Source of the DNA: Marinospirillum minutulum DSM 6287 | Lineage (GTDB): Bacteria; Pseudomonadota; Gammaproteobacteria; Pseudomonadales; Halomonadaceae | Assembly: GCF_000422325.1 (NCBI RefSeq) | Contig: NZ_AULO01000013.1 | Location: forward strand, 62,001 to 126,000 | Length of the DNA: 64,000 bases | Direction of reading: 5' to 3' | In this document: positions 25,853 through 35,617 of the stretch, one piece after another | Numbering within the stretch: position 1 is the first letter of the stretch | Layout of the letters: the number at the start of each line of letters is the position of its first letter | The notes under the pieces: model-generated | What the model saw: the letters and a program-made list of their open reading frames with translations, nothing else | The model's database searches: none | Told to the model about the DNA's origin: nothing | Translations under genes and position numbers: made by a program

Positions 25853-26563
25853 TTAGGTAGGTAAGCGCCCTTCACCGACTTCCTCGTGAGTGACGCCATC
25901 TCTAATATGATAAATACGTTTAAACGTAGGTATTATTTTTTCATCGTGGGTCACTACGATTACGGCGGTATTAAAGCGTTTAGCCATATCATTAAGAATA
26001 CGAACAACTGCCAGGGCACGAACTGAATCTAAAGGTGCGGTGGGTTCATCAGCAAGAATAACCGGTGGCTGGTTTACCAAACCACGAGCAATGGCAATGC
26101 GTTGCTGTTCGCCACCAGATAACTGTGATGGCATGGCCTTGGCTCGGTGTTGTACATCCAAAGCGGTTAGTAGTTCTAAGGCGCGGCGACGTGCTTCCTC
26201 ATTGGGCACTCCGGCTAACATAGGCAACAAAGCAACGTTATCGGTCGCATCTAAAAAAGGAATTAAATAGGGTGACTGGAATACAAAACCTATCTTATCT
26301 CTACGTAAAGCACTTAAATCACCTACCTTCCAACCCTCATCATAAATAACCTGCTGGTCTAACACCATGCGCCCTGCTGTTGGGTCAATAACTGCTCCCA
26401 AGCACTTAAGCAGCGTGCTTTTGCCTGAACCAGAAGGTCCAATCAACCCAACCACCTCTCCCGGTGCTACTTGCATATTGACATCTTTTAAAGCAAAAAC
26501 TGCGGTGTCACCCTCACCAAAGCGCTTACTTAAATTTTCAATTTGAATACCTTGTATGCTCAT
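25853..26563 (-). CDS. ABC exporter ATPase (LolD/MacB type)
   Basis: 236 residues. Walker A is GPSGSGKSTLLK (about 42-53), the Q-loop is FVFQSPYLIPF, the signature LSGGEQQRIAIARGL, Walker B VILADEPTAPLDS and the H-loop VTHD. It powers the FtsX-type permease encoded two bases upstream and, with the adaptor protein before that, makes a tripartite ABC efflux or export complex of the DevBCA/MacAB kind. The substrate is not deducible. It is last in the tetR-adaptor-permease-ATPase operon. Confidence 0.92.
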   Translation of the reverse strand: MSIQGIQIENLSKRFGEGDTAVFALKDVNMQVAPGEVVGLIGPSGSGKSTLLKCLGAVIDPTAGRMVLDQQVIYDEGWKVGDLSALRRDKIGFVFQSPYLIPFLDATDNVALLPMLAGVPNEEARRRALELLTALDVQHRAKAMPSQLSGGEQQRIAIARGLVNQPPVILADEPTAPLDSVRALAVVRILNDMAKRFNTAVIVVTHDEKIIPTFKRIYHIRDGVTHEEVGEGRLPT

Positions 26564-26565
26564 TT

Positions 26566-27765
26566 TTAGCCTATTACCTCAGCCGGATCGACTTTTAAAG
26601 CCATGCGTATAGCAACCACACTGGCTAGCGTACAAATCAGTTGAATTGCAACAAAGCCAATAATTGAATCTATAGGTAACAACAACACGTATTTAGGAAA
26701 AATAGGTGCGGCAAAAGTTGCGGTAATTTTCCCTACAACAAAACCTATAGCGCCCAGTACTAAAGCCTGTTGTAGAATCATCCAAACTAGGGTGCGGTTA
26801 CGTGTACCTATCAGCTTTAATACGGCAATTTCACGTATTTTGTCCATGGTTAGGGTGTAAATAATGAAAGCAACAATGGCAGCACAAACAATCGCAAGTA
26901 TCACTAAAAACATGCTAATTTGCCTTGCGGAAGTAGCAATTAGTTTGCCAATTAAAATGCCTTCCATCTGCTCACGATCATAAACCGTAAAACGCTGCCA
27001 ACGCTCAATAGGTTCGGCAACTGCTTGAGGCAAATACTCGGGTTTAATTCTTACTAAAACAGCATTAACAGAAGGGTTAGTTGTTTGCGAGGCAAGCACT
27101 GCCTCTAGCAAGCCAGGTAGGTTAGGGCGATTAAGCGCTGGGTTAGCTTCAGTACGCCGCCGCTGCATTAAGATGGCATCCTTATCTTTTAAAAACTGTG
27201 CCTCTTGAGCACCTTTAAGTGGAATAAAAATCATTGGGTCACCACTGGCAGAAACCATGCGCCGCGTTAACCCCACTACCTTGTATTGATTACGCCGTAT
27301 AGTTAAGTAATCACCCAGCTGAAAACCACTGGCTAAATCGGCTACTGCTTCATAATGACCTCGGGTAATTTGCCGACCTGCCACTAAATAACGAGGCCAG
27401 CCCAAGGTTCCTGCTCCACCAGGAGCAATACCTACAACCATGGCACGAACATCGTCTTCACCCCTTTCGATCTGCATGGTTAAATAAGTAATATTTGCCG
27501 CTTCAGCCACCCCTGGTTGGGTAAGCAAACTACGCCAAATATCATCTGGCACACTGGATGGTTCTGCGTAAGGACCTAGGGTTGCCTGCTGCACTACCCA
27601 AAGGTCTGCGCCCGAGTTATCTAATAGCACCTTGCCATCATCAACCATACCGCGATAAACACCTGCCATAATAAGGGTAACGCCTATTAGCAAACCCAAA
27701 CCCACGCCGGTAAAAATAAACTTACCCCATGCATGTAAAATGTCACGCCCAGCAAGGCTAATCAT
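26566..27765 (-). CDS. ABC exporter permease, FtsX/MacB fold (DevC-like)
   Basis: The 399-residue protein has one N-terminal membrane helix (about 13-33), a large periplasmic domain of about 220 residues (MacB-PCD-like) and three C-terminal helices (about 275-300, 325-350 and 360-390), the normal layout for this family. It lacks a fused ATPase and its partner is the next gene. Its start overlaps the adaptor gene by 4 bases (ATGA). Confidence 0.9.
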   Translation of the reverse strand: MISLAGRDILHAWGKFIFTGVGLGLLIGVTLIMAGVYRGMVDDGKVLLDNSGADLWVVQQATLGPYAEPSSVPDDIWRSLLTQPGVAEAANITYLTMQIERGEDDVRAMVVGIAPGGAGTLGWPRYLVAGRQITRGHYEAVADLASGFQLGDYLTIRRNQYKVVGLTRRMVSASGDPMIFIPLKGAQEAQFLKDKDAILMQRRRTEANPALNRPNLPGLLEAVLASQTTNPSVNAVLVRIKPEYLPQAVAEPIERWQRFTVYDREQMEGILIGKLIATSARQISMFLVILAIVCAAIVAFIIYTLTMDKIREIAVLKLIGTRNRTLVWMILQQALVLGAIGFVVGKITATFAAPIFPKYVLLLPIDSIIGFVAIQLICTLASVVAIRMALKVDPAEVIG

Positions 27766-28913
27766 TGCTCTTTGCCTACTAGGCTTTTTGTAATCTGTAG
27801 GCGACTTTTAGCAGTAAGTGCCTTCTCACTGTATAAAACTATTTCATCACCAAGGTTTAAGCCTTCTTTTACCTGCACATAGCCATCTAGGTCTGCTCTA
27901 CCTAAAAGAAGGGGTATAAAAACTAGCTGGTCTTGCGTTAGTTTCCATACCCCACGCTGGCCTTTATTTACTCTAATGGCTGCATTGGGAATTACTGCTG
28001 TTACAGGCAAGCTTAATAGCTGAACTGTTACTTCTGCTAACTCACCCAAGGGAGGCAAGGGTTGGAGTGCTTCATTAAAAATCACCTTGGCTAGCACTTC
28101 TTCTGTAACAGCATCTGCTAAGGGCTCAACTCTTAAAACCTTGCCTAACAAGCTAACACCTTGCTGTGATCTTAAAGTGATACTTGCCGGTAAATTAGCT
28201 GCCAACCCCCTAGCATTCACCTGATCAAAACGCACATGAACCCATAAGCTAGCTGGATCAATCAACTCAACCACGGCTTGACCTGCAACCACCGTGCTTC
28301 CCAGCTCTGAATTTCTTGCTACCACTAAACCAGCTGCAGGTGCTTTTAACTGTAAGTTTTCTTTTTGATTAAGCAAAGCACTGAATTCTGCTGCCAAGCG
28401 ATCAATATCTGCTGTTGCTGCTTTAAGCGTTGCCTTGGCCAGAGCCAACTCCTGCCGCTTTAGTGCAACACTTTCGGCACTGGTATTTTTAGAGGCCAAT
28501 AAAGACTCATAGCGTTCTACCTGTGCTTGAGCAAACTTTTGAGTGGCTTCTGCTTGTTCAACTAGGGCTTCGGCACGGCGAGTAGCTGCTTGTTGTGCTA
28601 CCAGTTTATCTGCTAAATCGACATTATCCATTTCACCCAAAACTTGGCCAGCAGTAACCAAATCACCTACTTGAACATTAATTTGTTTTAAGCGGCTGGT
28701 ATGAGTTGGCCCAATTTTGTAGGTGTAGCCTGCTTCGACTGTACCAATTCCAAATAAAGAGGGTGCTAGGCTACGCAACTCTACCTGAGTGGTGGTGACT
28801 GCAATGGGCGCTAAAGGCCCAGCTCGCAAAGCCACATAAATAAATAGCAGCAATAAAGCTAAAATAACTGCAAACAAGGCAAGGGTACGGCGCTGTAAAC
28901 CGAAGATTTTCAT
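27762..28913 (-). CDS. Periplasmic adaptor subunit (HlyD/MacA/DevB family)
   Basis: The 383-residue protein has an N-terminal membrane anchor (about 10-31), split lipoyl halves (INVQVGDLVTAGQVLGEMDN, later LQLKAPAAGLVVARNSELGSTVVAGQ), a long alpha-hairpin between them (about 100-180, heptad-rich) and beta-barrel and membrane-proximal domains. It would bridge the inner-membrane ABC transporter and an outer-membrane channel such as TolC, which is not encoded here. It overlaps the tetR stop by 4 bases. Confidence 0.9.
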   Translation of the reverse strand: MKIFGLQRRTLALFAVILALLLLFIYVALRAGPLAPIAVTTTQVELRSLAPSLFGIGTVEAGYTYKIGPTHTSRLKQINVQVGDLVTAGQVLGEMDNVDLADKLVAQQAATRRAEALVEQAEATQKFAQAQVERYESLLASKNTSAESVALKRQELALAKATLKAATADIDRLAAEFSALLNQKENLQLKAPAAGLVVARNSELGSTVVAGQAVVELIDPASLWVHVRFDQVNARGLAANLPASITLRSQQGVSLLGKVLRVEPLADAVTEEVLAKVIFNEALQPLPPLGELAEVTVQLLSLPVTAVIPNAAIRVNKGQRGVWKLTQDQLVFIPLLLGRADLDGYVQVKEGLNLGDEIVLYSEKALTAKSRLQITKSLVGKEQ

Positions 28914-29521
28914 GCTTGACTCCGTACACCACGAAGGTAAATAGCAAAAACACTGGCGGCATCAGTACGAATTTTGGCAACCTTGCCAACTAACAAAGAC
29001 TGGATTACCAAACCTTGAATAGTGCCTATAAATAAAGCTGAAGCTGCTGTTAGGTCTAAGTCCTGCCTTATTTCCCCCTGAGCCTGACCCGCTTCTAATA
29101 GGCGAGTTAACCGTTCGCCATAGTGCTTCATTAGGGTTTGTACCATTTTTTTAGGTAGGGTTTCTCCTGACTGCTGCAACTCACCAAAAAGCATTCTGGG
29201 TACACCTGGGTGCTTGGCTACAAAGTTAATGTGTGCCATAAAAACCGCCTCTAAGGCTGCAAGAGGCGTCTCAGCACTTGCCGCGGCTTTATCAACTCGC
29301 GCCAGCAGCTTTTCTGTTACCCAAGACATAACCGCTTGTAAAATATCGGCTTTTTTAGGGAAGTGGCGAAAAAGAGCACCTTGAGTTAACCCCATGCGCT
29401 CAGCTATGGCTGTCGTAGTTATTTCGCTAGGGTTTTGTTTTGCGGCTAGATCAATCACTGCTTTCACCGTTGCCGCACGCCGTTCCTCTGCGGGTAGGTG
29501 CTTAGGTAATTCACTACTCAT
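28910..29521 (-). CDS. TetR-family repressor of the ABC exporter operon
   Basis: 203 residues with a TetR helix-turn-helix at about 27-60 (ITTTAIAERMGLTQGALFRHFPKKADILQAV) and a ligand-binding C-terminal domain. It is first in the exporter operon, and a perfect 28-base palindrome sits 10 bases upstream of its start codon. It very likely represses its own operon and is released by a substrate of the exporter. Confidence 0.9.
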   Translation of the reverse strand: MSSELPKHLPAEERRAATVKAVIDLAAKQNPSEITTTAIAERMGLTQGALFRHFPKKADILQAVMSWVTEKLLARVDKAAASAETPLAALEAVFMAHINFVAKHPGVPRMLFGELQQSGETLPKKMVQTLMKHYGERLTRLLEAGQAQGEIRQDLDLTAASALFIGTIQGLVIQSLLVGKVAKIRTDAASVFAIYLRGVRSQA

Positions 29522-29531
29522 TATCAGGCCT

Positions 29532-29559
29532 CATAGTAAGTAATCTATTACTTACTATG
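29532..29559. promoter_or_regulatory. TetR-type operator, perfect palindrome
   Basis: CATAGTAAGTAAT, two bases (CT), ATTACTTACTATG: a perfect 13-bp inverted repeat 10 bases before the tetR start. Length and position are typical of TetR-family operators that block transcription. Confidence 0.85.
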
Positions 29560-29631
29560 CTGACTCAATAGCTACACTAAGGCAAGCAGTTCTTTACCTA
29601 GGTAAATAATTTAGAGAGGAAAAAGCCCTTA

Positions 29632-31365
29632 TTAAAAAGGAAAAAACCAAGGCACTAAGGCACAAACAGCTATTCCATAAACAATGGACAAGGGTAACCC
29701 TGCGCGAACATAGTCTAGGTAACGGTATTTACCTGGGCTATAAACCATAAGGTTGGTTTGATAACCATAGGGCGATAAGAAAGATGCACTGGCTGCAAAA
29801 GCCGTGGTAATTAGCAAAGGTTTAGGGTCTACCCCAAACTGTTGAGCTATGGCAAGACTAATAGGAAAAGACAAGGCTGCTGAAGCATTATTGGTAATCA
29901 ACTCAGTCGTAAGCCAAGTGATTAAATAAATACCCACCAACGCACCCCAAACACCCCAATAGGCAAAGACAGTCACTATTTGATTAGCTAGGGTGGTCGC
30001 CAAACCAGAACTAAGCATGACTTGAGCTATACCCAGCGCACAACCAATAATTAAAATTAATTCAAAGGGAGCACGACGGCGAATTTCTGTGGCGGTTAAA
30101 ACACCCGTTGCCAAGTAAAGCATTAACAAAATAAGGAGTGAATCTAGCAGGTTTAATACACCCGTTGCCGCCGCCATTAGGGCAACAAAAAAACCACCAG
30201 CAACCAACACGGCCTTATAGCCCTCATACTGATTAACTGTTGGCAAACCAATAACCACCACAAAGTTGCGCCCAAGGTTGGGGCGATTTTGAAACTCTGG
30301 CCCTACCGCCAGTATTAACACATCACCCGACCTTAAAGTAAAAGCTTCCCAGCCGCCTGAAAGGTGTTGATTACCTCGCTTAACCGCTACTACTGTGGCA
30401 TCAAACTGACTATGAAAACTACTGTGTCTCACACCTTTGTTAATGAGTGTTGAGGTAGGGCTTAGCACCACTTCGACTAGGTTACGCTCTAAAAGATTCG
30501 ATAAATCATCGTCTAGCTCTAATCCTGGCATGGCTTCAAGCTTGTACACCTGATTAACATCACCAGAAAAAACTAACCGATCACCTTCTCTTAAGCGTTG
30601 CGAAGGCTTAACGGGAATAATTAATTCATCTCCCCTTATTAACTCTACTAGGTACAACCCATCTATAGCTTTTAAACCGGCTTCTTCAACGGTTTGTCTT
30701 ACTAAAGGAGAATCAGCTAAGACTTTAAGTTCAGTAAAATAGTTGGAAGCAGCTTTGGGTGCTTGAACACCGTTGTTAGGTAATAGTTTATAGGTGAGCG
30801 TTAGAAGTAGCACCCCTATAAAAAATATAGGCAAACCAACCAGAGTAAAATCAAAAAAACCTAAACCGGGCAGCCCTTCTTTTCTGGCCAAACCATCAAT
30901 TATAAGGTTGGTAGAAGTACCCACTAATGTTAAAACACCACCGAGAATGGTTGCGTAAGACAAGGGAATTAATAAACGGCTAGGTGGTATTTTGGGGTTG
31001 CGCTGAATAGGATCAATAAGGGTGGCTACTACCGCTGTATTGTTGGTAACAGAAGACAACAAGCCAGCGCTGGTCATCATTTTGAAAAGTACAAAACGCT
31101 CTTTTCCCTTTAACAACAGGTTAGCCATCTGTTGAACAAAACGTGTTTTCTCTAAAGCAAGCGATGTCAGCAAAAGCAATAACAAGCTAATAACAGACTC
31201 GTTTACAAAGTTGAGCAACAGCTGCTCTTTAGGCAGCAAACCACTGAAATATAGAATTAATAGCGCCCCTGCAAAAGCATACAAAGGCTTTAAACGCGTA
31301 AAAATTAAAGTACCAACCAAGCCAACCAGTACACCGGCCACTAGCCAAATATTAAATGTTTCCAT
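29632..31365 (-). CDS. SLC13-family permease with two TrkA-C (RCK-C) domains
   Basis: The 577-residue protein has hydrophobic N-terminal helices (1-200), two RCK-C regulatory domains in the middle (about 205-290 and 295-370; motifs such as ELIRGDELIIPVKPSQRLREGDRLVFSG) and C-terminal helices. The family carries dicarboxylates, sulfate or other anions with sodium. The motifs SVTNNTAVVA and TELITNNASAAL match the paired transport-site hairpins (SNT-like). The substrate cannot be assigned. It overlaps the nuclease gene by one base (TAATG), so the two are co-translated. Confidence 0.9.
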   Translation of the reverse strand: METFNIWLVAGVLVGLVGTLIFTRLKPLYAFAGALLILYFSGLLPKEQLLLNFVNESVISLLLLLLTSLALEKTRFVQQMANLLLKGKERFVLFKMMTSAGLLSSVTNNTAVVATLIDPIQRNPKIPPSRLLIPLSYATILGGVLTLVGTSTNLIIDGLARKEGLPGLGFFDFTLVGLPIFFIGVLLLTLTYKLLPNNGVQAPKAASNYFTELKVLADSPLVRQTVEEAGLKAIDGLYLVELIRGDELIIPVKPSQRLREGDRLVFSGDVNQVYKLEAMPGLELDDDLSNLLERNLVEVVLSPTSTLINKGVRHSSFHSQFDATVVAVKRGNQHLSGGWEAFTLRSGDVLILAVGPEFQNRPNLGRNFVVVIGLPTVNQYEGYKAVLVAGGFFVALMAAATGVLNLLDSLLILLMLYLATGVLTATEIRRRAPFELILIIGCALGIAQVMLSSGLATTLANQIVTVFAYWGVWGALVGIYLITWLTTELITNNASAALSFPISLAIAQQFGVDPKPLLITTAFAASASFLSPYGYQTNLMVYSPGKYRYLDYVRAGLPLSIVYGIAVCALVPWFFPF

Positions 31366-32210
31366 TAAAACCTACCCATAACCTGGTTAACTTTTTCCAA
31401 CTGCCAAGCTTGTGGGTTAAGCGTGGTTTCTAGTTCATCTTGCAGGGATTGCGGTAAACGGTGCATAAAGTCCAACCCTGTTAAACTTTCTACTTCACGC
31501 ACACTGGTAACAAATTTAGCTAAAGGCTCAGAACCCCTAACATTTTGTGGAACAACAAAAGCTAATACTTCAAGTGGGCGCTCACCTTCAGGCGGAGCAA
31601 TAAAAATCTTATAAAAAGCATCAGGTATTTCTATAAACTTACCCGGCAACCTTTCAATAGCATCATCAAAAACAGGCCCAGTAATGACCCAAACTTCATT
31701 TTTCAACACTGCAAAATGGTCCATTGCTGCCTGCTCAATTCTTTGCCAAACACGCCGATTAAGCTTAGGTTTTTGTGGGCTAATGTTAGTCATTAAAAAG
31801 GTTTTTAGTTGCGCTTCTCTACCATGCACCTTAGCAATCGCATAATTGGGTGCAAGGTGGCCTCGGTCATAACCACTGCCGGTATAGTCATTAGGGTTAA
31901 CACGCACAAGGCTACGCCAATCATAAGAAAAGCTTGAAGGGCGTTGACCGCTACCGCCTGGCTTTACTGCCTCTATTCGGTAGGTAACCCAAAGTGGATT
32001 CATACGAATTTCTGAATAACCCACCATAAACCCTGGGTTACGAAGTACACGATGCCAACGCTGCCAATCTTTCCAATCTTGGGCTAGGGGCAAACCTGCA
32101 TAAGCATGGTTTTCCCTTTCTTGTACTTCTTGCCAATAGGTAAAGCCACCCCCTAGCACTAGGAGCAGTAGCAACCAACTGGGCAGCTTAAAAATACGCT
32201 TTAACTTCAT
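31365..32210 (-). CDS. DNA/RNA non-specific endonuclease (DRGH type), membrane-anchored
   Basis: 281 residues with a hydrophobic anchor or signal at about 11-24 (SWLLLLLVLGGGF) and the endonuclease signature DRGHLAP at 115-121 (catalytic His118), followed by MTNISPQ with the likely magnesium-binding Asn near 142. This is the NucA/Serratia-nuclease family, which cuts DNA and RNA without sequence preference outside the cytoplasm. I see no inhibitor gene next to it, in keeping with a secreted or periplasmic enzyme. It lies in one operon with a beta-CASP RNA nuclease upstream and the SLC13 permease downstream. Confidence 0.9.
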   Translation of the reverse strand: MKLKRIFKLPSWLLLLLVLGGGFTYWQEVQERENHAYAGLPLAQDWKDWQRWHRVLRNPGFMVGYSEIRMNPLWVTYRIEAVKPGGSGQRPSSFSYDWRSLVRVNPNDYTGSGYDRGHLAPNYAIAKVHGREAQLKTFLMTNISPQKPKLNRRVWQRIEQAAMDHFAVLKNEVWVITGPVFDDAIERLPGKFIEIPDAFYKIFIAPPEGERPLEVLAFVVPQNVRGSEPLAKFVTSVREVESLTGLDFMHRLPQSLQDELETTLNPQAWQLEKVNQVMGRF

Positions 32211-32211
32211 T

Positions 32212-33636
32212 TTATTCTGCTAGATCTTGTAGCGCGTAAGCTGGGTCTAACAAATTCAAATACTGTCCGCTCGTTGGTGCTTGGGCGTTAGTCCAAGGCT
32301 TTATCGCTTCAATTAAAGCTTCTTGCGCTTCACTTTCACCATGCACCAAGAAAAGTTTAGGCGAGGCATTAAAACAGCGATACCAGTCAATTAAGCCTTG
32401 TTGGTCTGCATGAGCTGAAAAACCATTAATGGTATGCACTTGTGCTTCTACATTAATTTCCTCACCCCATAGCTTAATGGTTTTAGCACCTTCAACAATT
32501 CTTCTTCCTAGGGTATTACGTGCTTGGAAGCCAACAAAAACTAGATGCGCACCCTTACGCCACACTTGATTCTTTAGGTGGTGGCGAATACGCCCACCTT
32601 CACACATGCCGCTACCGGCAATAATAATGGCGCCACTTTTAATATTATTTATGGCTATTGACTCCTCTGGTGAGCGGGTCATTTTTAGGTTGGGTAGTTT
32701 TTCTTGAATTTTTTGTTTAGCCCAAATTTCTCGGCTTTCAGCATCATAAAGGTGGCTATGATGAGAATAAACTTCGGTAGCTTCTATTGCCATAGGGCTA
32801 TCTAAGAAGATTTGCCAATCACCCATGCCCCATTCTTTATAATACTTAGTAAAGAGGTAAAGCAGCTCTTGAGTACGCCCTACAGCAAAGGAAGGTATAA
32901 GTATATTGCCGTTAGAATGGCGTGCTTGGTTTAAAACTTCGCGCATTTCTATAAAACTAGCTTCCCAACTACGGTGACAACGACCACCATAGGTACTTTC
33001 CATCAGCACCACATCAGCTTCTTTTACACAAGCAGGGTTACGCAGAATAGGAGCACCGGCATGACCTAAATCACCAGAAAAAACCACCTTACGGGTTTCA
33101 CCTTTTTCTTCTAGGGTGAGTTGAATAATGGATGATCCTAGAATATGCCCAGCATCAAACAGCGTAACAGTAACACCTTCGGCAATTTTTAATGCTTGGG
33201 CATAGTCCATACCACGAAAATGTTTAAGGGCTTTTTCTGCATCTTGGCTGTTAAAAAGTGCATCTATGGCTGGCAAACCTTTACGCTCACGTTTGCGATT
33301 TAAAGTGTAGGCATCCCTTTCTGCAATATGCGCAGCATCCATAAACATAACACGACACATTTCTTGGCAGGCACGCTGGGTATAAATTTTGCCTTTAAAA
33401 CCCTGTTTAATCAGCAGAGGAATACGGCCACAGTGGTCTAGGTGGGAGTGGCTCAGCACCACGGCATCTATACTAGCAGGATCAAAAGGAAAGTCTTGGC
33501 GGTTGGCTTCGTCCTCTTTTACTTTCCCACCCCCTTGCATTAAACCGCAATCTAATAAAAGGGTAAAACGACCCACTTTAACCAGATGACAAGAACCGGT
33601 TACTTCCTGTGCTGCACCCCAGAATTCTATGTGCAT
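32212..33636 (-). CDS. Beta-CASP metallo-beta-lactamase RNA nuclease
   Basis: The 474-residue protein has the metal-binding motif HSHLDHCGR (His63, His65, Asp67, His68), later DAGHILGS and FSGDLG, the beta-CASP segments (SFAVGRTQELLYLF, IIAGSGMCEGGRIRHHLKN) and the C-terminal motifs FSAHADQ and LVHGE. It belongs to the YSH1/CPSF73-like group of bacterial MBL-fold RNA exo/endonucleases. It acts in the cytoplasm on RNA, whereas its operon partner is a periplasmic nuclease. Its start lies upstream of a one-base gap to that gene. Confidence 0.92.
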   Translation of the reverse strand: MHIEFWGAAQEVTGSCHLVKVGRFTLLLDCGLMQGGGKVKEDEANRQDFPFDPASIDAVVLSHSHLDHCGRIPLLIKQGFKGKIYTQRACQEMCRVMFMDAAHIAERDAYTLNRKRERKGLPAIDALFNSQDAEKALKHFRGMDYAQALKIAEGVTVTLFDAGHILGSSIIQLTLEEKGETRKVVFSGDLGHAGAPILRNPACVKEADVVLMESTYGGRCHRSWEASFIEMREVLNQARHSNGNILIPSFAVGRTQELLYLFTKYYKEWGMGDWQIFLDSPMAIEATEVYSHHSHLYDAESREIWAKQKIQEKLPNLKMTRSPEESIAINNIKSGAIIIAGSGMCEGGRIRHHLKNQVWRKGAHLVFVGFQARNTLGRRIVEGAKTIKLWGEEINVEAQVHTINGFSAHADQQGLIDWYRCFNASPKLFLVHGESEAQEALIEAIKPWTNAQAPTSGQYLNLLDPAYALQDLAE

Positions 33637-33914
33637 TTTTGCTCCCTAGCTCTTTTGTGTAAGTAGTATTTTTTAGAGTTTAACAGACATTTAGCTTTAA
33701 AATTATTAGCCAAAACATTTTATCTATAAGGTTTAAAGTTTATTTTATTGCAACTTGGCTAGCATTAGTAACTTACTGTAATGTTGGTAGGTTTTTTTGG
33801 TTGACTAACCTAAACTAAGAAAATGAAAACTGCTCTTAATCTAGGATGGAGTTAGAGTCCCTAGGCTTTTTTAGACCTAAATACTTTTTTAAATCATTTT
33901 GTAAGGTTATTTTT
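33637..33914. other. Intergenic region between nuclease operon and chemoreceptor gene
   Basis: A 278-base, strongly AT-rich gap holding two divergent promoters by position. I checked for a sigma-28 promoter on the plus strand: CCTAAAC...GCTCTTAA has the wrong spacing (17), so I do not claim one. No ORF or RNA gene was seen. Confidence 0.4.
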
Positions 33915-35537
33915 ATGCTGCTTCGTAACAGCCTACGCAATAAACTTATTGCCACATCCTCTGTTTCTACCTTCCTATTAGTTTTGGTACTAGGCCTAAC
34001 ACTGCTACAAATGCACCGTGCTGAACAACGTTTTGTTGAGTTTATGGATAGAGATGAATCCGCCATGACACAACTAAACTCTATGTTAGCAGACGGTCTT
34101 TTGGCAGGTATTGCTATTCGCAACAAGTTAATGAACCCTAGCTTAAAGCAACCACGTACAGTAACAGAAGGCGCTATAAAGCGTGTGAACACTAACATAG
34201 GTTTACTAAGGCAGGTGTACCTTGACGACACTGCTTGGCAAAACCAATTAAAAGAGCTAGATCAACGCTGGCAACAAAACCAACAAGCCAAACTGCATGT
34301 ACTTACCTTAATTGAAAGCAATCAACTAGAAGAAGCTGAAGTGCATTTGGTTAAAGTAGAACACCCAGGTTGGTTTGCCATACGCAACCAGCTGCAAGAT
34401 TTAGTCAAAATACAACGTGACCGCTTTACTAATACTCGTACAGAAATTATTAACCAGGGTAATAACGACTTAGCTTTGGCATTGGGTTTAGCACTAGCAA
34501 GCATGATAATTGGCGGTGTGCTTCTACTAGTGCTTAGTCACCGCATGGTTATAAATTTACGCAGCACCGTTCGTGCCATGAAGCAGTTAGATAGCGAAAA
34601 CTCAGACCTTAACTACCGCTTACCGGTTAGAGGTAACGATGAAGTGGGTCAGCTAGCACAAGCTTTTAATGCTTTTATGGAGCGCCTACAACAGCTAGTC
34701 GTTGATGTTAGTAAAACTAGCCATGAAGTACGTGAACAAATGCGTATTGTGGCTGAAACCTCAACTCGCTCTTCCAATGAAATTAGCAACCAACGCGCTG
34801 AAACAGACCAAGTAGCTACAGCCATGACAGAAATGTCAGCTTCAGTTCACGAAGTAGCCTCTCATGCAAGTGAAGCAGCCGATGCAGGACACAGAGCCGA
34901 TGCTGCTGCCCAAGAAGGCCAAGAAGTTGTGGCACGCACGGTTCATACCATTAACCAGTTAGCCGAAGAAATTGGTTTAAGTGCCGCAGCAGTTCGCAAG
35001 CTAAACGAAGACAGCCAGCATGTAACTGAAGTTTTAGAAGTGATTAACTCAGTTGCCGAACAAACCAACCTCTTAGCTTTGAACGCAGCTATTGAAGCCG
35101 CCCGTGCCGGTGAACATGGGCGTGGTTTTGCGGTAGTGGCGGATGAAGTGCGTTCTTTAGCGGAACGTACACGTACTAGCACTCAAGAGATTCAAACCAT
35201 TATTGACCAATGGCTAACTCAGTCTATGAAAGCAGTTGAAGCCATGGAAGCCAGTCAAATTAAGGCAGATGCAACCATTGAGCAAGCCAGCTTAGCCGAT
35301 GCTGCTTTAAGTGAAATTAATATTGCAGTACAGCAAATTCACCAAATGAGTATTCAAATTGCCAGTGCAGCGGAAGAACAATCTTCAGTAGCAGAAGATA
35401 TTAGCCAACGTTTAGTCGAGATAGATACCCTAGCCGATACCAGTGCAGAGTCTGCTTTAGAAACACGCCAAGCCGGTGATGCAGCACAAGAACTATCACG
35501 TCATTTACGTGACCTGGTAGAACGCTTTAAGGTTTAA
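33915..35537 (+). CDS. Methyl-accepting chemotaxis protein
   Basis: I start at ATG 33915 ([16 protein letters not shown]), preceded by TAAGG. A longer frame from 33846 adds an unlikely 23 residues before TM1. TM1 is about 12-30. The periplasmic region of about 155 residues looks like a helical-bundle sensor. TM2 is about 187-210, then HAMP and the signalling domain with [38 protein letters not shown]. No C-terminal CheR-docking pentapeptide (NWETF-like) is visible. The ligand is unknown. It has its own terminator. Confidence 0.93.
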   Translation: MLLRNSLRNKLIATSSVSTFLLVLVLGLTLLQMHRAEQRFVEFMDRDESAMTQLNSMLADGLLAGIAIRNKLMNPSLKQPRTVTEGAIKRVNTNIGLLRQVYLDDTAWQNQLKELDQRWQQNQQAKLHVLTLIESNQLEEAEVHLVKVEHPGWFAIRNQLQDLVKIQRDRFTNTRTEIINQGNNDLALALGLALASMIIGGVLLLVLSHRMVINLRSTVRAMKQLDSENSDLNYRLPVRGNDEVGQLAQAFNAFMERLQQLVVDVSKTSHEVREQMRIVAETSTRSSNEISNQRAETDQVATAMTEMSASVHEVASHASEAADAGHRADAAAQEGQEVVARTVHTINQLAEEIGLSAAAVRKLNEDSQHVTEVLEVINSVAEQTNLLALNAAIEAARAGEHGRGFAVVADEVRSLAERTRTSTQEIQTIIDQWLTQSMKAVEAMEASQIKADATIEQASLADAALSEINIAVQQIHQMSIQIASAAEEQSSVAEDISQRLVEIDTLADTSAESALETRQAGDAAQELSRHLRDLVERFKV

Positions 35538-35562
35538 CTTTAGAGTAAAGTAACAGCAATAC

Positions 35563-35597
35563 AAAAACGCCCAGTTTAGAGCTGGGCGTTTTTTTTA
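35563..35597. terminator. Bidirectional terminator between chemoreceptor and leuA
   Basis: AACGCCCAG (35566-35574) and CTGGGCGTT (35582-35590) form a GC-rich stem, flanked by A-run and T8, serving the convergent genes on both sides. Confidence 0.92.
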
Positions 35598-35617
35598 CTT
35601 TCTTACTAGGGCTAGCT

